From: Taxawa tesnikishii (nom. ined.)
Taxonomy: Eukaryota > Ascomycota > Dothideomycetes > Dothideales
Reading direction: 5' to 3'
Length of the DNA stretch: 64,000 nt
NCBI GenBank assembly: GCA_030247885.1
Contig: JAPDRO010000007.1
Location: forward strand, 124,001 to 188,000
Of the stretch, positions 44,455 to 55,120 are shown one piece after another. The translations under genes and the position numbers were made by a program. A model generated the notes under the pieces. The model saw nothing but the letters and a program-made list of their open reading frames with translations, made no database searches and was not told where the DNA came from. Positions within the stretch are counted from its first letter, which is position 1, and every line of letters begins with the position of its first letter.

Positions 44455-45497
44455 ATGCCACGGACTGAACCCAAAAACATCATCATCACTGGCGGCGCGC
44501 GCGGGATTGGACGCGCGACAGCGCGACACCTGCTGAGCCTGCCCGCACAACATCGCGTCTTCCTGCTGGACGCCGACGCCGACGAGCTCGAATACTGCGT
44601 CAACGTCCATCTGAAGGAGTATTCGCATCCGTATGCCACACCCTACCCTTCCTCCCTGCTCCTACTCACCTCCACCCTCCACCGTTGTCCGCCAGATGCT
44701 GACCCCAGTTCCCCAGCGACGACACCCGAATCCCGATCCCGCATCTGCCCATCCGCCTCTCCAGCGCCGTGGTCAACCTCCGCGACGCCTCCGCCATCGA
44801 TGATGCCGTGGAACGCGCGGCGCAGTTCTTCGGCGGGAGGATCGACGTCCTGGTCAACAACGCCGGGATCGCGCGCGCCATGTTCAGCAACAACATGACC
44901 ATGGCGGACAGAGCGACGCGCGACGAGTGGACCGCATACGTCGAGACGAACCTCAGCGCGCCCTTCCTCCTCTCCCAAGCCGTGATCCCGCACATGCGAG
45001 TCAAGCCCGAGAGCAAATATCCCGACACCGCCGGAGGGGAGGGCAAGAGCGGGGATGGGGTGGAAGGAACGAAGGGCCTGAACGAGGGTGGGTGTATAAT
45101 CCACGTCTCGAGTTTCCGCGCACACATCTCGGACCCCAACTGCGAGGGCTACGCGGCGACGAAGAACGGTCTCTGCGGCCTCACGCATGCCATGGCCGTC
45201 TCTTTGCAACCCTTCGGCATTCGCGTCAACGCCGTCCTGCCTGGTTGGGTCAGCGTTTCTCACGAGAACAAGCAGGGCGATGAGGACGCTGCAAAGGCCA
45301 AGAGGGGAGAAGGAGCCGGAACGAGACAGTGGGAGAGTCTGGGGAAAGAAGACCACGAGCTGCATCCCGCGGGCAGGGTGGGCAGGGGCGAGGACATCGC
45401 GGAGACGGTCGAGTGGATCATGGGCGCGGGATTCGTGTCTGGAGCTGAAATCGTCGTCGATGGAGGTGCGGGTGTGAAGAAGAACCCCGACGTCTGA
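44455..45497 (+). CDS. short-chain dehydrogenase/reductase (classical SDR)
   Basis: Exons 44455-44630 and 44717-45497 join across an 86-nt GTATGC...CAG intron into 319 codons (318 residues). The nucleotide-binding motif TGGARGIG is at 12-19, NNAG at 106-109, and the catalytic Ser near 190 with Tyr204 and Lys208 (YAATK). LPGWV follows the active site and the end is VSGAEIVVDGGAG. All classical SDR residues are present, so it should be an NAD(P)-dependent oxidoreductase of about 35 kDa; the substrate is unknown. An insertion of roughly 25 residues precedes the catalytic Ser (EGKSGDGVEGTKGLNEGG). A short frame (44283-44468, start MNHRQALGVGGFVV) overlaps the start codon and could act as an upstream ORF. 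Confidence 0.88.
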
Positions 45498-48400
45498 TCG
45501 CGTGGTGTGGCATGCCGGCGTCGGCGTGTTCGCGGCGCTGCTGCTGCACTCCGCCTGGGGTGTCGGCGTGTCTGCGGTGCTCGCTGTCACTCCGCGCTGG
45601 AGAGCAGGAGGAGGGGGTGGAGGACGCGGGTGTGCCTTCTCCTCGTGTTCCAGGCGGTTGGAATACTGGAGGCTGGGATGGTGTCGGTGTGTCTACGGCG
45701 CTGTTGCACAGCTGGAATTGTATGCGGGATACCCAGACGGTGGAGCGGTTGGTGTGGAGAGACACGTGGGTACTGTTGAAGGAAATTGCGGACGCGGCGC
45801 TTCCTCGGAAAGTGGAGGTTCGCTTCCTTTGCTCCTCCCTGTCAGTGGGATGAGCTGCCGCAGATCGTGAAATCCTGAGAGTCATGATGGAACGGTAACG
45901 GCATGGTTCTTCGTACAGCCTCGTCGATGCATGCACTGTTTACTGTAGACGACGCGAAGTAGGAAAAATTCTGCAGATCAGGCGCGTCGCGCTCGTGTCG
46001 CCTCCCAAAGATAATGTGTCTCGCCGGCCGCCTGCTGTGGATCCAATGACACGACTAGGTATCCTCGTGGGCCCTTTTCGCGTGGCCTCGCTCATGTTCT
46101 GTTCCACAAACGCTTTCTATCCAAAACGCCTCGGCCAAGGAACAGACCTGGCTCCATGACGAGTGCAGCCCTGCAGGACGAGACAAATGTAACTAGCTTC
46201 GGACCCGGTTTGTATAACGCGTCTAAAATCGTTTCGAGCCGCGTAACGTATACCGAAAACCTCGTATCAAGACCCAATACACCGTTTAGTTATGCGAAGA
46301 CACATGACCGGCTTGGCCATGATCCACGATGCAGATGTCAAAGTGTAGTCCAACGACGCCAAGCGGGAATCTTAACGTGTATGCCGAAACCCTACCATAC
46401 GGCATCGAGGCACATGAATCGAGCGACAGTTCAGGCGTCGAGAGGCGTTTGATGGAGCGTTGTGCGTTCTGATGTGGATTTGCCTCGATCTGGAACGGCT
46501 GAGATTGCGCGATCCCATTTCGGGTAACTAGTCAGACGACGGACGTACCGGGGCTGCGAGATGATGTCGCACTGGGCACTGGAGATCCGTAACGTCAAGG
46601 TCAGCAGAGAACGAACGCCTGATGGTGCGAAACCTTGTCACTGTGACCCTCCAACTTCTCGCCCCTGATGTCGTGTACGAATCCAGAGATGGGCACATTC
46701 CACAATGTTCTAGAAGGACGAAGAAGCGCGTCGGCCGAAAAAGTGTAACAAACGGGGGGGGCAATCGCCCTCGCAGGCGATTCTTGCCTCGCTCTTTCGC
46801 AAACACAGCTCGGGCGAAGGAGAGACTCTGTCTGCCCTAACAGTAGCAACTACCTACTAGTCAACACCACGCGAAATTTGTAATATTGCCTGCCAGCCTC
46901 CCAGCCTGCCGAAACGGCCGTTGCCGACGCTCAGACGACCGAACGGGAGCAAAGGCAGTGGCTTCGGGACAGAGCGCGAGAAAGCGAACAGGGGCCACGG
47001 CAGAGCAGCAGCAGCAGCAACTCGCACATCCCGGTCTCAGCAGCCGCAGCGCGTGGCGGACTTCTCCGCAGTCCACTCAAATCTCCACCCCGAGTGGGAA
47101 AAACGGAGAGGAAAGCGCTTCGAGCCCTCAGTCTTTGAGAGATTTTTTTCCCTTTGCTCTTGTGATCCCACAGTGGAGAATGCCGCGGCCGCTTGGGGCA
47201 GCGTTGGAGCAGAACACTCGCACTGACTGCGACAGAACCCCGTGGATTCTCCGGTCTCCGGTCTCCGGTGCGAGGAGTCGAGGAGCAGTGAGTGGGCCGT
47301 GGAGTGAGTTGGAGCGCACACGTTCCTCGGGTGGAGTAGACGAGGCACGAACGAAGTCTGGTGCTGATGTGCATAGAAGTATTGACGGTATGAACTAGGT
47401 ATGGAAGAGGGGTATCATCGCTGGTGCCATCGCTTCCTTCAAGCCCTCACCGGCGTTGTTTTCGGGAGGCTGCATGTATACTGATCACACATCCCGCGAG
47501 TATGCTTGGGGGTGGGGAAACATGTGACTGCCATTCGTTGTGAGTGGAAGGATCACGCGATCGTATGCACCGTATGCATCGAAGCCTGCATCGAAAAAGC
47601 ATGGCATGCAAATCCGCGGACGAGCCAGTAGGCTTTCCGCTCCGCTTCGTTGCAACCCTATGAATGACACGCTAGCTTCCTTCTTTCTTGCCTTGCCCCG
47701 GCAACCGCGATGCGAAAAATAGCTGACCTGACCTGGCCTGACCTGGCGGGTGAGCGGCGCGGTGTAACCCTGTGTAACGATCATTCCTGACTGGTTGCGC
47801 GCTAAACGAAATTTGATTGCCTTTGCTGTCCCGATCAAACACTGCTAACCGCAATTTCCCTTTCGTTCTCTGCGTTTTTGGCTGGTTATCCTCCCAAGAC
47901 CCGTTTTGTTGATGCCGATGGAAGATGCCAGTAGTTAGTCGTAGTTGGAACGCAACACGCCAGAAGGCCAACAAGCTTTTGCCGCTGGTGGCTTACCAAC
48001 GCCTGCAATTCCACAATTCTCTCCAAAGTGCTTACGATGCGGTTAGTGCGTGTGGGTTAGCGCCGCAAGCACTTGTCTGAGGCTAGCCGTTGCTGGTCTG
48101 GTGCCGCCTAGTCTGGCTCTGCTCATCTGCGAGGCTGACAGCCATTCGCGGCCGCCGAGGTGAACGAAGACGGTCGCGTTTCTGCTTGGTCGCGCTTTGG
48201 TGGTCTTGTCTCAAACTTGGCCGTGTGTCAAGGCGCGGTTCAAGCGTTCGTCTACGGTCGGGAGTGTGCTGTCATGGGACGTGAAGTGTGTGGCGGCAAC
48301 GACATGCTTGCGTCGGAACAAACGTGAACGGCCTGCTGGAATTGCGCGTCGTTAATCTGCGGTAGAGCGGCCTGTAGAACGGATTTCCCGTCGTTACGGA

Positions 48401-48939
48401 CACCGGGAGATCCAACGCGGCGCTCCTAGTGTGCCTCCTCTCTCTGCCGCCCAGCAGCAAGCCGGCGAGCAGCACTCCAAAACCGACTCGCCCGTGGCTT
48501 GTAGACTCCGTTAAGTGTGAACAACCCGTGCCGACGGTGCCGTGAGACCTCGCTGCCACCGCCGCTCTGCCTTGCACTCGCACTTGCACTCCGTTCGACG
48601 AGCGGCCTCAGCGGCGACGAGCTAGCTGATAGTGGTAAGGTCGTGTTGTTTTCCTCCGTAAAGGATACCATTTTTCACATCTGTCCCATCCGCTCGTGTT
48701 AGTATGCGAATGGTTCGGAGCCGGGTCAATTGCGCACGAAATTCCACGTCAAAACGCGACCCGATGACGAGGATGATGGTCCTTAAGCGCGAACACTGGC
48801 CGCAGCACCGCTAACACCCCCGGTCGAGAACCTGCAGCTAATCTTCCCATCTCGAGTGGAGCAAAACCAGTGGTACCAGTCGCCTGCCCGTCTGCGCTTG
48901 CTGCTAGCCTAGCTTACTCTAGCTCCGTTCATGGGCCTC
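45498..48939. other. 3.4-kb stretch without a supported gene
   Basis: Overlapping GC-rich frames on both strands (for example 46886-47398 plus, 47374-46931 minus) shadow each other and have no domain. A tgacctggcc-type repeat lies at 47723-47748. The right part is probably the long upstream region of the sugar transporter gene. Confidence 0.5.
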
Positions 48940-48945
48940 CCCCGC
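48940..48945 (-). promoter_or_regulatory. CreA/Cre1-type site
   Basis: ccccgc here is gcgggg on the other strand, matching the SYGGRG consensus of the carbon-catabolite repressor. It lies 215 bp upstream of the sugar transporter start. A single hexamer is weak evidence. Confidence 0.35.
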
Positions 48946-49062
48946 ATTGGCCAGCCTGGACCAGCAGTGGCCCAGTCTGCTCATTCATCACTCATTCACT
49001 GAGCAGCGGCACTAAGCATCGCCCAGAGTCACCGCGCGCACACGGAGTACATAAGCTGGTAA

Positions 49063-49079
49063 CCCCGCCCAAACCCCAG
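49063..49079 (-). promoter_or_regulatory. paired CreA/Cre1-type sites
   Basis: Two SYGGRG matches on the minus strand (gcgggg at 49068-49063 and ctgggg at 49079-49074) lie 5 bp apart, about 80-95 bp before the sugar transporter start codon. Closely paired sites are the arrangement usually needed for functional CreA repression, so glucose control of the transporter is a reasonable inference. Confidence 0.5.
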
Positions 49080-49159
49080 CTTCCTTCTCTCCTCCATCAC
49101 ACACACTCTTTCAAAACACCTCATCCAAACAGCAGCACATCCTCACACCCACCACAATA

Positions 49160-50925
49160 ATGGCTGGAGGACTCGCAGCTACCAACGATGTCTCCCGCAT
49201 CGAGGCTCCTGTCACCTGGAAAGCCTACATGATGTGTGCCTTCGCGGCCTTCGGTGGTATCTTCTTCGGTTATGACTCCGGATACATCAACGGTGTCACT
49301 GGCTCTGCTCTCTTCATCCACGATGTCGAAGGCCCTACCGCCACTGCGCTCAGCTCCTCGCACAACTCCCTCGTCGTCTCTATCCTGTCCGCCGGTACCT
49401 TCTTTGGTGCTATCATCGCTGGTGACATGGCTGAGATCATTGGTCGCAAGTATACCGTCATCCTCGGCTGCGTGATCTACATCATCGGTGTTATCATCCA
49501 GATTGCTACCTCCGGTCTTGGTGGTATCGTCGCCGGTCGTTTGATCGCCGGTTTCGGTGTCGGTTTCGAGTCCGCCATCGTCATTCTGTACATGTCTGAG
49601 ATTGTGAGTAAACACCGACCCCGAAACTCCCCGCATTCCAGTCACTGATCCGTTTCCACAGTGCCCAAAGAAGGTCCGTGGTGCCCTCGTCGCTGGTTAC
49701 CAATTCGCCATCACCATCGGTCTGCTTCTCGCTGCTTGCGTCACCTACGCTACTGAGAACCGCACCGACACTGGCGCTTACCGCATTCCCATCGGTATCC
49801 AGTTCGCCTGGGGTCTGATCCTCGGAGGTGGTCTCCTCTTCCTCCCAGACTCCCCACGTTACTTTGTCAAGCGTGGGCGCGTCGAGCAGGCTCGTGCTGC
49901 CCTCGCCCGCCTTCGTGGTCAGCCCCAAGACTCCGAATACATCGAGGCTGAGCTCGCTGAGGTCGTTGCCAACGAGGAGTACGAGCGCTCTGTCATCCCA
50001 TCGTCTGGCTGGATCTCTGGCTGGGCCAACTGCTTCAAGGGTTCTCTCTGGCACCAGAAGTCCAACCTGCGCCGCACCATCCTCGGTACCTCTCTTCAGA
50101 TGATGCAGCAGTGGACTGGTGTCAACTTCGTCTTCTACTACTCCACTCCTTTCCTGCAGTCTACTGGTGCCATCAGCAACACCTTCTTGATCTCCCTTAT
50201 CTTCACCCTCGTGAACGTTTGCTCCACTCCCATCTCCTTCTACACCATGGAAAAGCTCGGTCGTCGTACTCTTCTCCTCTGGGGTGCTCTGGGCATGGTT
50301 GTCTGCCAGTTCATTGTCGCCATTATCGGTGTCACTGTCGGTTTCAACCACACCCACCCGGCCCCGACCGCCGCCGACCCAACTCGCACCCTCTCCAACA
50401 ACATCTCGGCCGTCAACGCCCAGATTGCCTTCATCGCCATCTTCATCTTTTTCTTCGCCAGCACCTGGGGTCCTGGTGCCTGGGTCGTCATCGGCGAGAT
50501 CTACCCTCTGCCCATCCGTTCCCGTGGTGTTGCTCTGTCCACCGCCTCTAACTGGCTCTGGAACACCGTAAGTCACCTCCCATTGTCAGCATTGATATCA
50601 ACTCGCCACTAACAGGCTTCAGATCATCGCTGTCATCACCCCCTACATGGTCGGCGAGAACGAGGGCAACCTCCGCTCTTCCGTCTTCTTCGTCTGGGGC
50701 GGTCTCTGCGCCTGTGCCTTTGTCTACACCTACTTCCTCATCCCTGAGACCAAGGGTCTCACCCTCGAGCAGGTCGACAAGATGATGGAAGAAACTACCC
50801 CTCGCACCTCCGCCAAGTGGGTCCCAACCACCACCTTCGCTGCCGAGTACGGCAAGGCCACCGCCGAGGGCAAGCTCAACTCCGAGCTCGTTGCCGACGT
50901 CGAGCGCAAGGGTTCCATCTTCTGA
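49160..50925 (+). CDS. MFS monosaccharide transporter (sugar porter family)
   Basis: Exons 49160-49603, 49662-50567 and 50623-50925 total 551 codons (550 residues). Introns of 58 and 55 nt have donors GTGAGT and GTAAGT. Twelve membrane helices are expected. Family signatures are in order: GYDSGYINGV in helix 1, GDMAEIIGRK in the 2-3 loop, PDSPRYFVKRGR near 210, QQWTGVNFVFYYS near 297 (sugar-binding helix 7), EIYPLPIRSRG and PETKGLTLEQVD near 491. It resembles fungal high-affinity glucose/monosaccharide-proton symporters of the plasma membrane. Codon use is strongly biased to C-ending codons and differs from the neighbours, as in highly expressed genes. CT-rich leader and CreA-type sites are upstream. 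Confidence 0.93.
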
Positions 50926-52044
50926 GCAAGTGCACTGCACTGCTAGACTACCAGGTCTCTTTTCTTTGTCTTCGGTTTTCTTGACGGGGTTGGAAATGCA
51001 TTGCATAAAGGGGATGATAGTTAATGGAATGTGGTGGTGGCGGAATTAGAAGTCAAGTCCATAGCATTCTCGTATCGAATGTGGATGCTCTGCTTCAACA
51101 ATGATTCTGCTCGTCTTTTTGTTCCTCGTGATGTCTCTTTGATCTCAACGGTGCAAGTTGACGGGGGCAGAAAGGGGATATGCGTCTGGTAGTGACGGCT
51201 TCAGGAGTTTGCCTCGAACGAATGCGCAATTCCTGGGGATGTAATGAGTCGACCGACTGGACATTGTAAAGGAAGAGGTGACCTGATGTTGCATTGAACT
51301 GAGCCTATCTATGCGGAAACCTCCCTTTCATGCAACCGTGTTTGTCTTGTAGAGGTTTCGTTCCCCTCTAGGTGCAGCCGCTGCTTGCCGCATTGGACTC
51401 TGCCGCGCTCTTCCTTCCCTCTCTGTCACATGCTAAAGTTGCTCATCAGACTACTGTATGTCACCATCACTGCTTCCAGTCTCAAACTCTTCTCGTCTTC
51501 GGGTTTCCCGTGCTTGGAGTGTTTCGAGTCTTCCTCACGAAGAAACAGAACAGTACGGCTACATACTCGGCCCACTCGCCCCGCCATTGCCTCGAAATTC
51601 TGTCGCGATCTCCCTGGTGGACCTGCTGCAAAATATCCACGAACGTGACTGCTTCCGGCCTTGTGTGATGCGATACAGCCTACCGTGAGGTTTCATCACG
51701 CTGAGACACCTTTGCGCACGAAAAGCGCGCGATTTATCGAAGGAGCATCGGGAACAAATCTGCCTTACAGCGGACTCGGGTCTTTTTCCAACTGTGCCGA
51801 GTAGAAGGAGTCGGAGACTCATACAACTCGAAGAGAAACTGGTTGCGCACGACACACAAGACCACGAACGACGAGAGGGCGCAAGGGGGAGGACTAGAAG
51901 CTTGCAAGAACCCGAGCCCGTCCATTGAGGAAGACCTGCCTACATCTACGAACTGCACCGAATTGAGGGACACTGGGAAAGGGATCGCCCGGAAAACACA
52001 GCGTGAACCAGCTGCCTGGGTGTGGCAGAGCACGAAACGACAGC
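50926..52044. other. intergenic, transporter 3' flank and Slx9 promoter
   Basis: No gene is seen. Frames near 51370-51690 and 51850-52040 overlap on both strands without domains. Confidence 0.45.
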
Positions 52045-52919
52045 ATGGTCAGTCTTGTGCACGTCGCGTCATACCAACGCAGTCCCTTCTCCTCTGGGCT
52101 CTCCGCCATATCACAAAGTCTGCGAGAAACTGACCCGCATCTTCCCTCAGGCTCCAACGAAGAAGCGCGCAACCATGCGCTCGCGCGCCGCTAAAGCAGG
52201 CACCACCTCCGGACCCTCCGTCAACTTCGCCGGCACGCACGCCTCGCATCTTACCAAGACGTCCCCCTCCCTCTCCAGCAACAACGCCGCTGCGGCGCCC
52301 GAGAAACGCTTTCCCTACACAAGAGCCAGCGAGACGACGGATTCGGGCTGGCGAGCAAAAGGACAAGATGAGGATACGACACAACGCGCTGGTATCACGG
52401 ATCGAGAAGAGCGCGCCGGGAAAGAAGAAGCGCAGACGGCCCGGAAAGAAACTCGTCGCTGGCTTGGAGGGATTGATGGATGCCTTGCCAGACGTCGAAG
52501 ACACACAGAATGACGAAGACGATGACGGGTGGGAGGGTTTGAGCGAGGACGAGGCGGACGAAGCTATGGATGGGCCCAGCACAACCCCTGCTGCTGCGAA
52601 GAGGAGGAAGGAGTTGGCCAAATTGGTGCGCGTGCGGAAAGCAGGCGCCGAGGGACCACAGAAAATGAAGATGCAGACACTGAAGACTAGACCCGGTTCC
52701 ATGAAGCGCAAGAGTAAGCTCGAGGGTATGGAGAGGGAGCGGTTTGGAAGGAATTTGGCCCAGATGAGTGCGGCACCGGCACCTGCTGCCTCTGTGACTC
52801 CGACGGAAGGCACGGGTGGAGGAGCTGCGGCAGTGGGAAGTACGAGTCAACGGTGGGCGGCGCTAAGAGGGTTTATCGGAAGTACGATGGAGATGAACCC
52901 GAATTTCAAGAGAGCGTAA
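52045..52919 (+). CDS. slx9: ribosome-biogenesis protein Slx9
   Basis: The core is clear: KDKMRIRHNALVSRIEKSA, RRPGKKLVAGLEGLMDALPD and a C-terminal RWAALRGFIGSTMEMNPNF, the hallmark ends of fungal Slx9, which works in 40S pre-ribosome maturation and export in the nucleolus. The N-terminus is best explained by an intron directly after the start codon: ATG at 52045-52047, then GTCAGT...CTCAG (52048-52150), then APTKKRATMRSRAAKAG, giving the MAP-KKRAT opening typical of the family. Between about 52340 and 52365 the frame must change by one base to pass from the N-terminal half to the core. About 257 residues in total, as expected. Confidence 0.75.
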
Positions 52920-53180
52920 TCGCTTCGGTGGGCTGTACGGTGAGGAAGATGTCACAGACTACGATGGCCCATGGCACAAAGATGAGAGGTACGATTGCTC
53001 CTCCACACGAAACATTACCCCTTAGGGACTTTTTTCTCCTGATCAGCCGGTGAACCAACTATTTCCAAAGTCATCCGGCGGTGTTGCTCGATATTACTCT
53101 ATCACGGCTCCTGCTCGTCGCCATCCATATTAGACCTCCGACGTCGAGCTCCAAGGCCGAGGTTTCAATCGTCTCACAAC

Positions 53181-53746
53181 CTAACAGACCCCATGCTCAT
53201 CAACACAAGCCTCCCACCTCTGAATCTTGAACATCTGACAAGGGTAACTCCGACTCCCCTCCCCACCGGTCCCGTACCCGTACAACTTCTGGTTCATCCC
53301 CTGCGCATCTCCCTGCGCGCACGTCTCCCAGAACTGCACGCTGCACCAGTGACTCGGCACCCACTGCGTCGGCCCGCAGGCGTAGGCCTAGATCGTGATG
53401 TCGTCCTTGTAATCCGGGTCGGCCCAGCCGTGGGTCGCGTAATTCGAGGGCACCATCATGTTCTCGCGCGCGCAGAAGTCGGCGACCATGGGTGGGATGG
53501 CCGGGTCCTTTACGCTGCAGGTCATGAGGTTGAAGACGTCGGTTTGGGTCAGGCCGGAGAGGTCTCGGGTGTCGATCGGGCTGGCGCTGGCGATCGCGTC
53601 CACGACCGTTGCGGAGATGAAGGTGGGAGAGTCGCATTGTTTCCTGCCGATCCGTATGGAGCTCTTCTTGCCTGATTGTTTCTCGTCAGGAGAGGACGAG
53701 ATGAATGCATACCGGACGCGTGATCGAGTGCTGTATCTGCGAGCAT
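53181..53746 (-). pseudogene. cysteine-rich protein gene, interrupted once
   Basis: On the minus strand a protein-like frame runs to a stop at 53183-53181. An intron (GTATGC...ATCAG, about 53712-53672) joins a short first exon starting MLADTALDHASG. The downstream part includes CDSPTFISATVVDAIASA, FNLMTCSVKDP and, in the second half, a Trp/Cys-dense stretch (QWVPSHWCSVQFWETC). Eight or more Cys in about 150 residues suggest a disulfide-rich, probably extracellular protein, although no signal peptide is seen in the visible first exon. The reading frame is interrupted once near the middle, with equally good coding character on both sides. This means recent loss, read-through or an assembly error. 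The family is not recognised. Confidence 0.45.
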
Positions 53747-54819
53747 CGTGGTGGTGTTGAGTCGTGATGTCGAGCTGGATCGACTAGGACTTTAATCAGA
53801 TACGTCGAGACAAAGCTACAACATGGACCGCGTCAAACCAAGTTCGAGATCCATACACGACCAGGCATGCCGAAGGGACCACAAAGAATGGTAACGGATT
53901 GTAGACAGAGAGAAATCAGTCGAGGAGACAATGAATCAATACCACCTCTTTCGCTCTTCAGCAAATCACTACCAAGGCAAAGAATCCGGAACAAGTACAG
54001 GGACTTATGAGCGCCGGGAGAACCTTACTTTTCGTGGTCCGCGTCGGCGATACCGCTTTATGGACTGTGTTCGACATCGCATACAGTGTCGATTGGTTCC
54101 CGACTCCAAACCACTGCACCCGCAAAGCGTCTGCTCGGGGTAGGTTGCGGGCTGTGAGAGAACGCTATGCTGGTAACCTATGGCGTTGGCCTCTTGTGGG
54201 GCCGGTGTTCGGAAGGTCATCATGACAGTAATGCAGTACGGTGTGTGCAGAGCTTGGTTTGCTTTGCCGCTAGAGTACCGTCACCCGTCAGGGAAGCATC
54301 TTATACATACATGGAAGCACTCGGTCTGATGTTTCCTGACGATGTGCTTGCCACAGGCGCTTGACTGACAAGAAGTAAACATGAGAGATTCAGCATGTGG
54401 AAGTCGGTGCTACTCTACTGGAAAGGCGCTTGCTTTGCGGTGATGATCTACGCTTGTTTGTAAGATCCGTTGAGAGCTACAATCGTACTTTCTCGAAGAC
54501 ACCCTCGTCGATTCCGTGCCCCAATGGGTCAATGTAGATCCAATTGCTCTCGTCAATCGTGGTCCCATCTCTGCCTTCACCACTGTCCAATACTGTCCAT
54601 CCATCTCGTCCACCTTGCGGAATGCCTCGAGGATAAACTGTACACGACGGTATCCCACTAGTCCGTGCCCTTAAAAACAGCGCTCTTGATCCTCAATACC
54701 GTTTGGCTTATCGGCTACAAATCTGACAACTGACTTGGCCCATCGCCGTGTTGAAGGTCTGCGGATCTGAGCGGACACATCGTTTCTCGATCGATATACT
54801 GGGGCGGACGAAGCTCATT
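53747..54819. other. no supported gene
   Basis: Only short overlapping frames are present. No repeats or RNA genes were noticed. Confidence 0.45.
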
Positions 54820-55120
54820 CTATAATGTTGTTCCTGACTTCACAGGGAGATCCAGAAATCTGAATTCGTCTGTGTCTGTGGGGGATACTTGTCTTTTGGT
54901 TTGCTGTGTCAACACGTTTGAGCGATCGAGGGCGCTGTTTATGCTTACCGGGTGTTCGAGATCTTCGAGAAGCTCGAGTTGACCACTGGCCTTCGAGTCC
55001 ATCCGACCATGTGCGCTAGGAGTTGCGAGACTGACGTCCCGGATGCCGTAGTCGTAGACGGAGCTTTCACCGTTGCGGTCGCCGGTCGAAGAGGTGTAAG
55101 CGGTCGCAGGGGTGTTCTTG
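54820..55120 (-). CDS. 3' part of an unrecognised minus-strand gene
   Basis: The minus strand is open from about 55120 to the stop at 54820 and reads as a Ser/Thr-rich soluble protein (SSTGDRNGESSVYDYGIRDV, then SGQLELLEDLEHP and DEFRFLDLPVKSGTTL). A 45-nt intron is possible inside it (donor GTAAGC, acceptor ACACAG); since 45 is a multiple of three, both forms stay in frame. The upstream exon is not resolved. One candidate is a short frame beginning MTKEQNDALKQ with a GTATGA donor near 55200, but its phase does not fit. No known domain. Confidence 0.4.

Noticed and set aside
44643-45590. Minus-strand frame of about 315 codons
   Set aside because: Antisense shadow of the SDR gene.
46886-47398. 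Plus-strand 170-codon frame in GC-rich DNA
   Set aside because: Overlapped by an equally long minus frame, with low-complexity content and no splice or domain support.
49581-50576. Minus-strand frame of about 331 codons
   Set aside because: Antisense shadow of the sugar transporter, caused by its strong codon bias.
52049-52813. Minus-strand frame of about 254 codons
   Set aside because: Antisense shadow of the Slx9 gene.
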